Shown piece by piece: positions 14,983-21,350 of a stretch of 29,821 bases of DNA. The stretch comes from a virus. Within the stretch, counting starts at the first letter, position 1. Every line of letters begins with the position of its first letter. A program made the translations under genes and the position numbers. Location: positions 1 through 29,821 of the IMG/VR virus record IMGVR_UViG_3300031539_000211, one strand, 5' to 3'. The notes beneath the pieces are model-generated. The model ran no database searches. It was given only the letters and a program-made list of their open reading frames with translations, and was not told the origin of the DNA.

Positions 14983-15445
14983 AGTACAGATCCTTTCTTT
15001 CTTCCATCGTTTCGATAGTGACATATACGCCGGGCTTTTCCTCGCCTCGGCAGTAACGTTTTTCTGTGACTTGCTGCACCACTTGGGAATCGTCGCGCCA
15101 GACGATCCCCGTCAGGGCGTCCTCGACGGCTCGGGTCAGTTTGGTCAGGTCGGGCACCGTCGTCGCGTGCTGTGGCGCCGATGATTTGAGCACGCCTTCA
15201 TTGCGGCCGCTCCCGTAGTGATTCTTCGGTCTGGGCTTGACAAACGCCAGGGATAGACGAACCGCCTCAGTCACTGGCACCATCCGGTTCGTCTCCTTCA
15301 TCGCAAACCACTTGACACTGTTCATCCACTCCTTTGTTTTCGGATTCGCGTGCGTCACGATGATCTTGCCCGTATTGGCGTTCTTGAAGGCACTCTTACT
15401 GCCGGCAGAGCGAGCCATTCCGGGGATGAAAAATTCAAGTCTCAC
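14861..15445 (-). CDS. rusA: RusA-family Holliday junction resolvase
   Basis: A 194-residue endonuclease that cleaves Holliday junctions. It starts at a GTG (15445) with AAAGGGG upstream; the GTG overlaps the preceding stop. The family core is visible: an N-terminal beta strand MRLEFFIPG, KPRPKNHYGSGRNEG, and the acidic active site in PDLTKLTRAVEDALTGIVW followed by RDDSQV (compare D-x-D-N-xxKALxDALnG..w.DD.Qv). The conserved Asp is kept at the first position and in the RDD pair; the second core Asp is Leu/Thr-shifted. The C-terminal 55 residues extend past the usual end into the next gene. Confidence 0.88.
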   Translation of the reverse strand: MRLEFFIPGMARSAGSKSAFKNANTGKIIVTHANPKTKEWMNSVKWFAMKETNRMVPVTEAVRLSLAFVKPRPKNHYGSGRNEGVLKSSAPQHATTVPDLTKLTRAVEDALTGIVWRDDSQVVQQVTEKRYCRGEEKPGVYVTIETMEERKDLYYDKDERARRNQNDTRNTNAQVPVDGPGNPGSLGLFGAESR

Positions 15446-15642
15446 GTTTGCCCCTTTCTGGTCCTGGCCCGCGCCGCCCTACTGTCTGCTAAGGCTTGCG
15501 CTTTGGCCTTCTCGTACTTAGCCTTGCACCTGTCGCAAATCCAGTTACCATCAGAGTCGATAGTGCCGACCTCATCGTCGGGCCGATACGCCAGTTCTGG
15601 TGGGTGAATGCCGTAAATCGAATCCCAATAACAGAGCCTCAT
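15442..15642 (-). CDS. Small protein with single CxxC, 66 aa
   Basis: The ATG at 15642 overlaps the upstream stop (ATGA). The product begins MRLCYWDSIYGIHPPELAYR and has a zinc-knuckle-like segment NWICDRCKAKYEKAKAQ (about residue 33), followed by a basic Ala/Arg tail. Only one CxxC pair is clear, with Cys4 as a possible partner. It sits immediately before RusA and is translationally coupled to it. Function unknown. Confidence 0.6.
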   Translation of the reverse strand: MRLCYWDSIYGIHPPELAYRPDDEVGTIDSDGNWICDRCKAKYEKAKAQALADSRAARARTRKGQT

Positions 15643-16568
15643 GATGTCGTCTGCCCTCCCAGGGCCTGCTCAAGTTCCTTCTTGCGGGCGTCCCAACCGC
15701 AGTTACACTCTGGGTGTTCATCTTCCGTAAGCCATTCGACTTGACAACCAATTGCGTGACTACCGCGTTCGAGCAGTTCCCGCTCCAACTCCGCTATCCG
15801 CTCGGCCTGGGCCAGAATCTTATCCTCTTGCTCGATACAACGAATCCCGCCGCTCTCGGTTTCGCAATCCGTTTGATCGCGCAATCGCTTGTTCACGGCG
15901 GTCAGGCGAATACATTCTTGTTGCACATCCAGTAAAAGCGAACCCGCCCCTTCTGCTTCAGCTTTGAGAATCTTGTTCGCGGCCTCTAATTGGTCATTGC
16001 GAGCGACCAGCTCAAACCAACAATTCAAGTTCTCGCCGCAACTTATGCAGCAGCCATCTTCGTCCACCTTTGTTTGTACGCTATGGGAGCAACAACCGGA
16101 GACGACAGCCTCTTCCAATGCGGCTATCCGCTCGGCCTGGGCCTTGTTCTCCTTCGCTAATTCAGTCGCCATTTTTTTGTAAAGCCGTTGCGATGCTGAC
16201 GCAGGTTCTTGTGCCTTGGCAAGTTCGGCGGTCAGGCGGTCGATCTCGTCACAACCTTTAGCTAATTGCCCTGCCAATCTTCTAACAAGCCAATGCCCCG
16301 CTTCCAGTGTTTTGGCTGGCTCGTTTAGGTAAATCTCTCGAATTTCCGCACACTCCGCACGAAAGTTGCTCGGCTCCGGCTCGGCCTTCGCGGATTCGAG
16401 CAGGGAAAGGGCCTTTTCTAAAAAATGACATGCCTCAAACAGTAATTGCTCGGCCCCTGTTGGAGTTTGTTCTACCGCTCTAAGGGCCTCGTATGCTTTT
16501 TTGCCCATACGAACAACGGCCTTAGCCTCATTAAGATTAATCGCTTTGTCTATCAGTTCCTGGTTCAT
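15639..16568 (-). CDS. Coiled-coil protein with Cys cluster, 309 aa
   Basis: The ATG at 16568 has AAAGGGAA upstream. Much of the protein is heptad-like. The segment AQAERIAALEEA (about residue 143) recurs as AQAERIAELERE (about residue 251), a short internal repeat. Between them lies a Cys cluster, SGCCSHSV then DGCCISCGENLNC, which could bind zinc. The C-terminus has another pair, CNCGW. This is a typical uncharacterised phage early protein; a structural or scaffolding role among replication proteins is only a guess. Confidence 0.65.
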   Translation of the reverse strand: MNQELIDKAINLNEAKAVVRMGKKAYEALRAVEQTPTGAEQLLFEACHFLEKALSLLESAKAEPEPSNFRAECAEIREIYLNEPAKTLEAGHWLVRRLAGQLAKGCDEIDRLTAELAKAQEPASASQRLYKKMATELAKENKAQAERIAALEEAVVSGCCSHSVQTKVDEDGCCISCGENLNCWFELVARNDQLEAANKILKAEAEGAGSLLLDVQQECIRLTAVNKRLRDQTDCETESGGIRCIEQEDKILAQAERIAELERELLERGSHAIGCQVEWLTEDEHPECNCGWDARKKELEQALGGQTTS

Positions 16569-16603
16569 ATTTGGTTCCCTTTTTTATTAGCTTCTTGAAA
16601 ATC

Positions 16604-17026
16604 TTAAAACGGCAAGCTCTCTGATGCTGCTTGCCCAATATGTACAGGCTCTTGGTTTGTGTGCGACTTAGGTGTCATTGTTGTCTTGCGTGAGAGATAC
16701 AAGTCAAGGAACTTCCGGGTCTTATTGTCCGGTCCCTCCAAAATCTCATCGAACGCCAGATCCCGCAATCTCATCGACTCCTGCCGAGTGCCTATATACC
16801 GCTCCCGCACGGCTGGCTCATTCCAGTGTCGGATGATGATATGCCCATCGCCGTAGCCTACGTCGTAGCGGTCCCTGACCCGGCCGGCCTCAGTCTCTAT
16901 CGCCTCCCGATCGATTTTTTCCCAGCTTGGCGCCCGGCAGAACCACTTCACCCCTCGGTGGCTGAGCGAGCGACTGATCTCATAGGCCAGAAATATCTCT
17001 TTCGCAATCTTCTCCGGTTTAGGCAT
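16604..17026 (-). CDS. Hypothetical protein, 140 aa, next to initiator
   Basis: The ATG at 17026 has AAAGGGA upstream and overlaps the initiator stop by eight bases. The product begins MPKPEKIAKEIFLAYEISRS and contains YDVGYGDGHIIIRHWNE and a basic segment, NKTRKFLDLYLSRKTTMTPK. It ends ASESLPF; a hydrophobic-Pro-Phe tip after a polar region recalls the tip of single-strand DNA-binding proteins, though it is much less acidic. No named family. The context is replication. Confidence 0.6.
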   Translation of the reverse strand: MPKPEKIAKEIFLAYEISRSLSHRGVKWFCRAPSWEKIDREAIETEAGRVRDRYDVGYGDGHIIIRHWNEPAVRERYIGTRQESMRLRDLAFDEILEGPDNKTRKFLDLYLSRKTTMTPKSHTNQEPVHIGQAASESLPF

Positions 17027-18014
17027 GTTGCTTATCCCTTTCTGCTCGTGGTCGATAACCCAGCTCCTCTTTCACTCGGGAGAAAAACACCGCCAGCGGC
17101 TTGCGGCCAGTCTTGGACTCCTCGGCGATTTGTAGAATAGCGGCACTGCTGGTCTCACCCTGTTGGTCCGCCCAATGCTGGAGGTTCCACAGGGCGGTCA
17201 GGTCTTCCTTCGTCTTGGGGCCCAAGAGTTCTCGAAGCTTGTTTCCGAAACCGAGACGAGACGAGGCCGAGGACGATGACGCGCGAGCAATTGCCGAATC
17301 AGACGTTGCGTCGGCAGGTGGGTCGTCGGAGGTTTGTCCCTCGCGCGCGCGCGCGCGCGCACGCGTAGTTTCGTTTAGTTCCGTTTCGTTTCGTTCTCGT
17401 TTCGTTTCGTTCTCGTTATATAAGCGTCCTGGAGCCTTATATAACACTCCAGAATTTTCTGGAGAATGGTCATTTTTATTACCCATATTCACACTCTCCA
17501 GATTTTTCTGGAGTTTTACCCTGTTTTCGGTATCAATATCGCCGTTTGTTAATTTCGGTAATCCAGCACCTGTGTTATTGGTTGCACTTTCTTTATCTAT
17601 CTTACCGCTCTCCAGAATTTCCAGGAATTTCTGGAATGGGACTTCTTCCATCCAGCCGACTGTTGGATTTGTGAGAATCTCAATGGCAAATTGGACCCTA
17701 TCGAGTGGCTTTCGGCAGATCGTTGCGACCTCTTCGACAGTGGCCGGACGGCCCCGATGATTGAGCAATGCACCTCGCTTTTCCCCCTTTTCGCAAGCGG
17801 CGATTTCGAGGAATTTTTGGAAGAGTCCAAAGACCTCATAGTCTCTGTCGCCGGCCAGCATTTGCATGGCCAGGAAGCCGGCTCCCTGGGAGCGTCCGTG
17901 AACCTTAGAGCGGATGTATTCCAAGGGCCTGTTGCGCAACTTGTCGCCGGGTTTGGCGGGCTGGCCTTTCTCGTTGACTTCGTAGCGCTCTAACCATTCC
18001 GTGATGACGTACAT
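17019..18014 (-). CDS. Replication initiator-like protein with in-gene origin
   Basis: A 331-residue protein from the ATG at 18014, which has GGAGCAAGG upstream (a GTG at 18029 lacks a site). Residues 1-150 look like a phage initiator N-terminal winged-helix region (HRGRPATVEEVATICRKPLD, about residue 87). The segment FQKFLEI occurs twice (about residues 65 and 124). Residues 150-245 are a low-complexity linker that contains the origin-like DNA repeats. The C-terminal 85 residues are helical (ETSSAAILQIAEESKTGRKP). Architecture and position before a helicase gene resemble lambda O-type initiators. The assignment is by context and motif, not by a named family. Confidence 0.65.
   Translation of the reverse strand: MYVITEWLERYEVNEKGQPAKPGDKLRNRPLEYIRSKVHGRSQGAGFLAMQMLAGDRDYEVFGLFQKFLEIAACEKGEKRGALLNHRGRPATVEEVATICRKPLDRVQFAIEILTNPTVGWMEEVPFQKFLEILESGKIDKESATNNTGAGLPKLTNGDIDTENRVKLQKNLESVNMGNKNDHSPENSGVLYKAPGRLYNENETKRERNETELNETTRARARAREGQTSDDPPADATSDSAIARASSSSASSRLGFGNKLRELLGPKTKEDLTALWNLQHWADQQGETSSAAILQIAEESKTGRKPLAVFFSRVKEELGYRPRAERDKQHA
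17342..17365. repeat. Alternating (CG)n tract
   Basis: Nineteen bases of uninterrupted alternating C and G (17342-17360), followed by acgcg. It encodes the Arg-Ala-Arg-Ala stretch of the initiator linker. Such tracts can flip to Z-DNA under negative supercoiling. Confidence 0.9.
17368..17417 (-). repeat. Pentamer array C, opposite orientation, in coding sequence
   Basis: GTT occurs at 17368, 17373, 17378, 17383, 17388, 17393, 17399, 17404, 17409 and 17415, so every five bases with two six-base steps. On the minus (coding) strand this is the same AAC-every-five-bases pattern as arrays A and B, but inverted relative to them. It encodes a Asn-Glu-Thr/Lys/Arg-rich linker. Five-base periodicity does not match codons, so the period is a DNA or RNA property. 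Confidence 0.85.
17447..17464. repeat. Iteron 1, perfect 18-bp palindrome
   Basis: ctccagaattttctggag: two perfect 8-bp arms around a central TT. It encodes Pro-Glu-Asn-Ser-Gly in the initiator. A further half-site, CTGGAG, lies at 17429-17434. Confidence 0.85.
17496..17513. repeat. Iteron 2, 18-bp palindrome
   Basis: ctccagatttttctggag differs from iteron 1 at one position and starts 49 bp from it. It is read in a different codon frame (Leu-Gln-Lys-Asn-Leu-Glu), so the shared sequence is conserved as DNA rather than as peptide. Confidence 0.85.
17610..17634. repeat. Iteron 3, extended imperfect palindrome
   Basis: Begins ctccagaattt, as in iteron 1, continues ccaggaattt and ends ctgg. The whole 25 bases form an imperfect palindrome with CCAGAA/TTCTGG-type ends. 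Confidence 0.65.
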
Positions 18015-18033
18015 GCGTCCTTGCTCCACTGTT

Positions 18034-19431
18034 TTATACTGTTGCTTTTTCCTGCTGCCGCTTCTGAATTTCCAATCTGAAAGCTGACTTCCACTGGCTG
18101 TTGTCGAAGTTCTCGACCGCCCACCGCAGATAGCCGGTGGGGACCTCGCTGATGGGCTGATCTTTGTGTTTGCCGAAGGGGATCACTAAGGTCTCATCGT
18201 TGCTGGGAATCGGTCTGGCTTTGACGCTTTCAAGTTCCGTACCAGTCGTCACGTCCACGCCCGTCAACGGGCCCACATTCGACTTGAGCCGCCACATGCC
18301 GTTGCCGTTGCGGTCATAGAATACAAACGTCTCTATCCGGCCAAACCGTGACACATTGTCGGTCAGGTCAATTAGCTTGCAGTTCTTCTTTCCGGGATAT
18401 GGGCGGATCCCGCGGCCGACCATCTGATAGTAAAGCCCTACCGACTTCGTGACCCTGCCCAGAATGATGCAGTCGAGCTCGGGATAATCGAATCCGAGAA
18501 CAAATATACCCACGTTGACCACACATCGGATCTCGCCGCTGCGGAATCGCCAGATAACAGTCTCCCGGTCGTCTTTGCTGGTCGTAGCAGTCACGGTCCG
18601 GCAAGACACGCCCCGCGATTTCAACTTCTCGACCACCGCTTGCGACTCGCTCACAAACGGCGTGAACGCGAGAATGTGCTTCGAGGACTCTTTCACGACT
18701 TCCGCGACGATCTTGTCGGGGATGCTCTTCTGCTGGTTGTATCGCTCCAGGGAAGCGTCATCGTATCCCTGCCCCGTACTATTCGACCGGATTTCACGCG
18801 AATCGTAGTCGGCACAAAGCGAGTAATGGATGGTGCTTAAATAGCCAGCCTCGAAGAGTTCTGGTAGTTGCGTCACGTGGGCAATACGCGAGAAGATTCG
18901 CGGCCTCGTTCGCGTGAGGATACGGCTCTCGGCCACCGGCTCACCCATCTGGTCGCGGTAGCTTCTAAGCCTGTATGGAGTAGCCGTCAGGCCAATCGTC
19001 GGCAGGCCCAGGTGTGAGATAAACTCTTCGTACTGCCCGCCTTTGGAGTTGACGCGGTGGCACTCGTCCACAATCACCCGGTCGAAGGCTTCGAAGGCGT
19101 GCTTGCGTTTGATGATCGTCCCGATAGTGGCGAAGGTCACTTGGCCTATGGTCTTTTTGTTCATGGACGCGGAATAGATGCCGATGTCCCGGACGCCATA
19201 GCACTTCATCTTAGCGAGGTTCTGTTCGAGGATTTCTTTGGTGGGCTGGAGAATGACTGAGCGACCGCCGGCCCGCTGCGCTATCTCGCTGATGATGAGG
19301 GATTTGCCGCTGCCCGTCGGCAGTACGAGGATGCCGTTTTTGCGGGTATTCAATGCGTCGAGACCGGCACTGACAGCCGCTTCCTGATAGGGGCGTAGTG
19401 TAAAAGCTTGCATGGCGTTTTGTTCGTTCAC
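18034..19431 (-). CDS. Superfamily 2 DEAD/DEXH helicase
   Basis: A 465-residue SF2 helicase. It shows the Q-motif-like LRPYQ (residues 12-16), Walker A LPTGSGKS (37-44), motif II VDECHR (121-126), motif III GLTATPYR and motif VI YYQMVGRGIRPYPGKK. This is the short UvsW/RadD-like phage type. The last 60 residues (LVIPFGKHKDQPISEVPTGY and on) form a small domain resembling DUF3820. I choose the GTG at 19431 because it forms a GTGA overlap with the upstream stop and has GGAGGG eight bases before it; the longer open frame has no site. It probably unwinds DNA in replication or recombination, next to the initiator. Confidence 0.92.
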   Translation of the reverse strand: MNEQNAMQAFTLRPYQEAAVSAGLDALNTRKNGILVLPTGSGKSLIISEIAQRAGGRSVILQPTKEILEQNLAKMKCYGVRDIGIYSASMNKKTIGQVTFATIGTIIKRKHAFEAFDRVIVDECHRVNSKGGQYEEFISHLGLPTIGLTATPYRLRSYRDQMGEPVAESRILTRTRPRIFSRIAHVTQLPELFEAGYLSTIHYSLCADYDSREIRSNSTGQGYDDASLERYNQQKSIPDKIVAEVVKESSKHILAFTPFVSESQAVVEKLKSRGVSCRTVTATTSKDDRETVIWRFRSGEIRCVVNVGIFVLGFDYPELDCIILGRVTKSVGLYYQMVGRGIRPYPGKKNCKLIDLTDNVSRFGRIETFVFYDRNGNGMWRLKSNVGPLTGVDVTTGTELESVKARPIPSNDETLVIPFGKHKDQPISEVPTGYLRWAVENFDNSQWKSAFRLEIQKRQQEKATV

Positions 19432-19646
19432 GGCTTTGCCCTCCATTTGAACCATCCTTCGACGGCCAGAATCAGGAATATGGCGTCACGCGCCACGAGG
19501 CTCCAGATGCCCGTCTGGGCGTGGATCACTAAAGTTAGGCTGTTTGATACCAGCCACACTAAAAAACACACCCTGAGCCGCCTGTTGTTCAGGATCACCC
19601 CTGTAATGGCGAGGATGGTCGAGATAGTGCCGATGAGTTCAATCAT
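19428..19646 (-). CDS. Small three-span membrane protein, PnuC-like fragment
   Basis: A 72-residue hydrophobic protein. The ATG at 19646 forms an ATGA overlap with the C5-methyltransferase-like gene; the longer frame is not supported. Three membrane segments are visible: IELIGTISTILAITGVIL, VCFLVWLVSNSLTLVIH and ARDAIFLILAVEGWFKW. The W..SN.......G....RD..FL.L...G...W pattern resembles the C-terminal part of PnuC nicotinamide riboside transporters, which occur in phages as short proteins. It is too short to be a full transporter. It is coupled to the helicase start by GTGA. Confidence 0.65.
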   Translation of the reverse strand: MIELIGTISTILAITGVILNNRRLRVCFLVWLVSNSLTLVIHAQTGIWSLVARDAIFLILAVEGWFKWRAKP

Positions 19647-20206
19647 GGATTGCTTTCGAAAAAAGCCCGTGCGAAACCGGGCGGGGTAATCGAGCGTTGA
19701 AGTTTCCAACTACTCGACATCTTCGCTGTTCGGTCCCGCTTGCCGGGTGTACCGAGAAGAACGGGACGGTGGGCAATGCCAACCGACTGCGGTGATGTGA
19801 AGCTCCCCCATAACCAGGTACGTTTCGTCCAGGCGTCCCCAAACCACCAGGGATCGAATTTATAGCAAGGCTCTCCCAGATAGTCCTTGAGTCGCCCAGT
19901 AGGGTTCTCGATAGCCCACCATGCAGGTTTACATCTATGAATAATTCTCAGGCAGGCATCGACTATACTCAGACCATCCAGTAGCGCACTTGGGCCTTTA
20001 TTTTTCCACCATCGCGCGCCTACTCTGGCAAAGTGGTCACACGGCGGAGCGGCCAGAATCCCATGCACATTCTTCGGTGGGATGTAGAGCCTGACATCGT
20101 GCTCCGGCAATGTGATAAGCCTTACATCATATCCCGCGTCCCTGTACGGCTTCGACCAGGCCCCGGTTCCGCCACACAAATCAAGGATGATTTTGTCTTG
20201 GTTCAT
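19643..20206 (-). CDS. Short C5-cytosine methyltransferase-like protein
   Basis: A 187-residue protein with motif I LDLCGGTGAWSKP (residues 8-20), motif IV AAPPC (Cys56 as the catalytic candidate), motif VI AIENP (98-102) and motif VIII-like TKRTWLWG. The target-recognition region and motifs IX-X of Dcm-type enzymes are missing, so it is about half-length. Such short Dcm-like proteins are common in phages and may need a partner or act differently. The ATG at 20206 is chosen for its ATGA overlap with the PAPS-reductase-like gene and AGAAAGGG eight bases upstream. Confidence 0.75.
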   Translation of the reverse strand: MNQDKIILDLCGGTGAWSKPYRDAGYDVRLITLPEHDVRLYIPPKNVHGILAAPPCDHFARVGARWWKNKGPSALLDGLSIVDACLRIIHRCKPAWWAIENPTGRLKDYLGEPCYKFDPWWFGDAWTKRTWLWGSFTSPQSVGIAHRPVLLGTPGKRDRTAKMSSSWKLQRSITPPGFARAFFESNP

Positions 20207-20238
20207 TCCCATAACCCTTTCTGGCCCTGCCGGGCCTC
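20200..20238. repeat. Junction repeat J1, copy 1
   Basis: 39 bases spanning the end of the PAPS-reductase-like gene and the start of the C5-MTase-like gene. They include the ribosome site and ATGA overlap. 38 of 39 bases match the copy at 20985-21023; the only difference is ataacC versus ataacG. Confidence 0.95.
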
Positions 20239-20991
20239 CTTCACCGGAACGCCCGTCTCGTTCGTGGTTACAGCATCCCTGTTCAGCCACCATTGCCAAT
20301 ATGCCTCAGCGGAACCGTAAACATCTTTCGCCGGGTTATAGGTTGCTTTAATCGCCCGTTCCCAGGCCCTTGCTATCTGAGGCCAGCGTTGTATGTGCTT
20401 TTCAACGTCGCGGACCATCGGGCAAAGCACACACCCAAGTCGGGTAAACCCCTCTGCGTACAACGAGCAGACTTTTATTTCATGGCCCCGGATATATGAC
20501 CAGACATCATCGGTTGACCAATCAATGATGAGATTGAGGTATCGCTTGCTGATATCCTTGTAACAGGATTCGACCATGCCCCGTGCCGACCGTGCCGAAC
20601 TTTCGGCCCATCGGATGCCGGTAATAACCAAATGGTCACGCCCGCCAGATTCTTTTTGAGTCTCACAACAGTATCGCAAGTTGCGTCGTGGTGGGCACTG
20701 CTTTCGTTTTATGAGTTGCCACATCGTATGCTTGGGCCGGTGAATCTCCACATCAGGCTGCTCTTTGACATGCCGTACAACCTCCGGTGGGTCTGCCGTT
20801 GTCAACGCATGATGGGCTGTGTATTTCACCCCAGAACGCCGGACAAGGTCAAGAATGACATCGGAGTCTTTCCCCCCAGAATAGGCAACGTAATATCCGT
20901 CGTCAGCCATGTTCAAGGCAGATTCCTCAAACATGTGCAAACGCTCAATGGCAATCTGTTCCAGCGATTTGCCGAAAAGTATCTGGTTCAT
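20203..20991 (-). CDS. PAPS reductase/DndC-like ATP pyrophosphatase
   Basis: A 262-residue PP-loop protein: SGGKDS (residues 38-43), then YCCETQKE and later RLGCVLCPM, cysteines that in DndC-like proteins can hold an iron-sulfur cluster. The C-terminal half has YGSAEAYWQWWLNRD. Phage members annotated as PAPS reductase often sit beside DNA methyltransferases and ParB-like genes, so sulfur transfer or DNA modification is possible. The ATG at 20991 overlaps the ASCH stop (ATGA). The tail EARQGQKGLWE is shared with two neighbours. No complete dnd operon is visible. Confidence 0.82.
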   Translation of the reverse strand: MNQILFGKSLEQIAIERLHMFEESALNMADDGYYVAYSGGKDSDVILDLVRRSGVKYTAHHALTTADPPEVVRHVKEQPDVEIHRPKHTMWQLIKRKQCPPRRNLRYCCETQKESGGRDHLVITGIRWAESSARSARGMVESCYKDISKRYLNLIIDWSTDDVWSYIRGHEIKVCSLYAEGFTRLGCVLCPMVRDVEKHIQRWPQIARAWERAIKATYNPAKDVYGSAEAYWQWWLNRDAVTTNETGVPVKEARQGQKGLWE

Positions 20992-21023
20992 TCCCATAAC
21001 GCTTTCTGGCCCTGCCGGGCCTC
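20985..21023. repeat. Junction repeat J1, copy 2
   Basis: Spans the end of the ASCH gene and the start of the PAPS-reductase-like gene; 38/39 identical to copy 1. The coding sense gives ...RQGQKALWE stop and the next MNQ. Confidence 0.95.
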
Positions 21024-21350
21024 TACAGGAAAGTCAACATCAAAGAATCCCTGCGAACCCTTGACGGGGAAAGCATCTATTCGCCGAACATTGCTGAGAA
21101 TCCATGCCCAGGCTCCAGGGTAAACCTCACAGCATGCGCGTTCCTCGTGGATTGTGCTCATTTTCACGCACGCTCGCACCGTGACAATGCAGAGGGCCTT
21201 GCCACATGCCAAATTACCCACCCGCGGCTTCTTCGTGCTGCAAATCAATAAATCGCCACGATAGGATGTCGGCCATGACCGCGTCTCAATTGTTTTTTTA
21301 CCCGATGCGATCATGCTAGCCCAGGGCTGCCAAAGTGATATAGCTTTCAT
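20988..21350 (-). CDS. ASCH domain protein
   Basis: A 120-residue protein beginning MKAISLWQPWASMIASGKKT followed by IETRSW, the signature start of ASCH domains (a PUA-like beta-barrel thought to bind RNA or modified nucleotides). GDLLICSTKK and YPGAWAWILSNVRRI follow as expected. The ATG at 21350 overlaps the methyltransferase stop (ATGA) with GGAG upstream. The last residues, VEARQGQKALWE, match the tail of the two flanking genes. The role next to modification enzymes is unknown. Confidence 0.85.
   Translation of the reverse strand: MKAISLWQPWASMIASGKKTIETRSWPTSYRGDLLICSTKKPRVGNLACGKALCIVTVRACVKMSTIHEERACCEVYPGAWAWILSNVRRIDAFPVKGSQGFFDVDFPVEARQGQKALWE

Larger units (their letters stand above)
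17342..17634. other. Candidate replication origin inside the initiator gene
   Basis: Within the initiator linker the DNA is unusually structured. In plus-strand order it has a (CG)n tract (17342-17360), a GTTNN array (17368-17417), a perfect 10-bp A+T-rich inverted repeat GTTATATAAG/CTTATATAAC (17415-17424 and 17436-17445), and three palindromic repeats based on CTCCAGAA-TT-TTCTGGAG. An 18-bp palindromic iteron set plus an A+T-rich element inside the initiator gene is the organisation of lambda ori within O. The origin function is inferred. Confidence 0.6.

Noticed and set aside
20203-20991. DNA phosphorothioation (dnd) system
   Set aside because: Only one DndC-like protein is present; no DndB, DndD, DndE or cysteine desulfurase is seen, so a complete dnd system is not supported.
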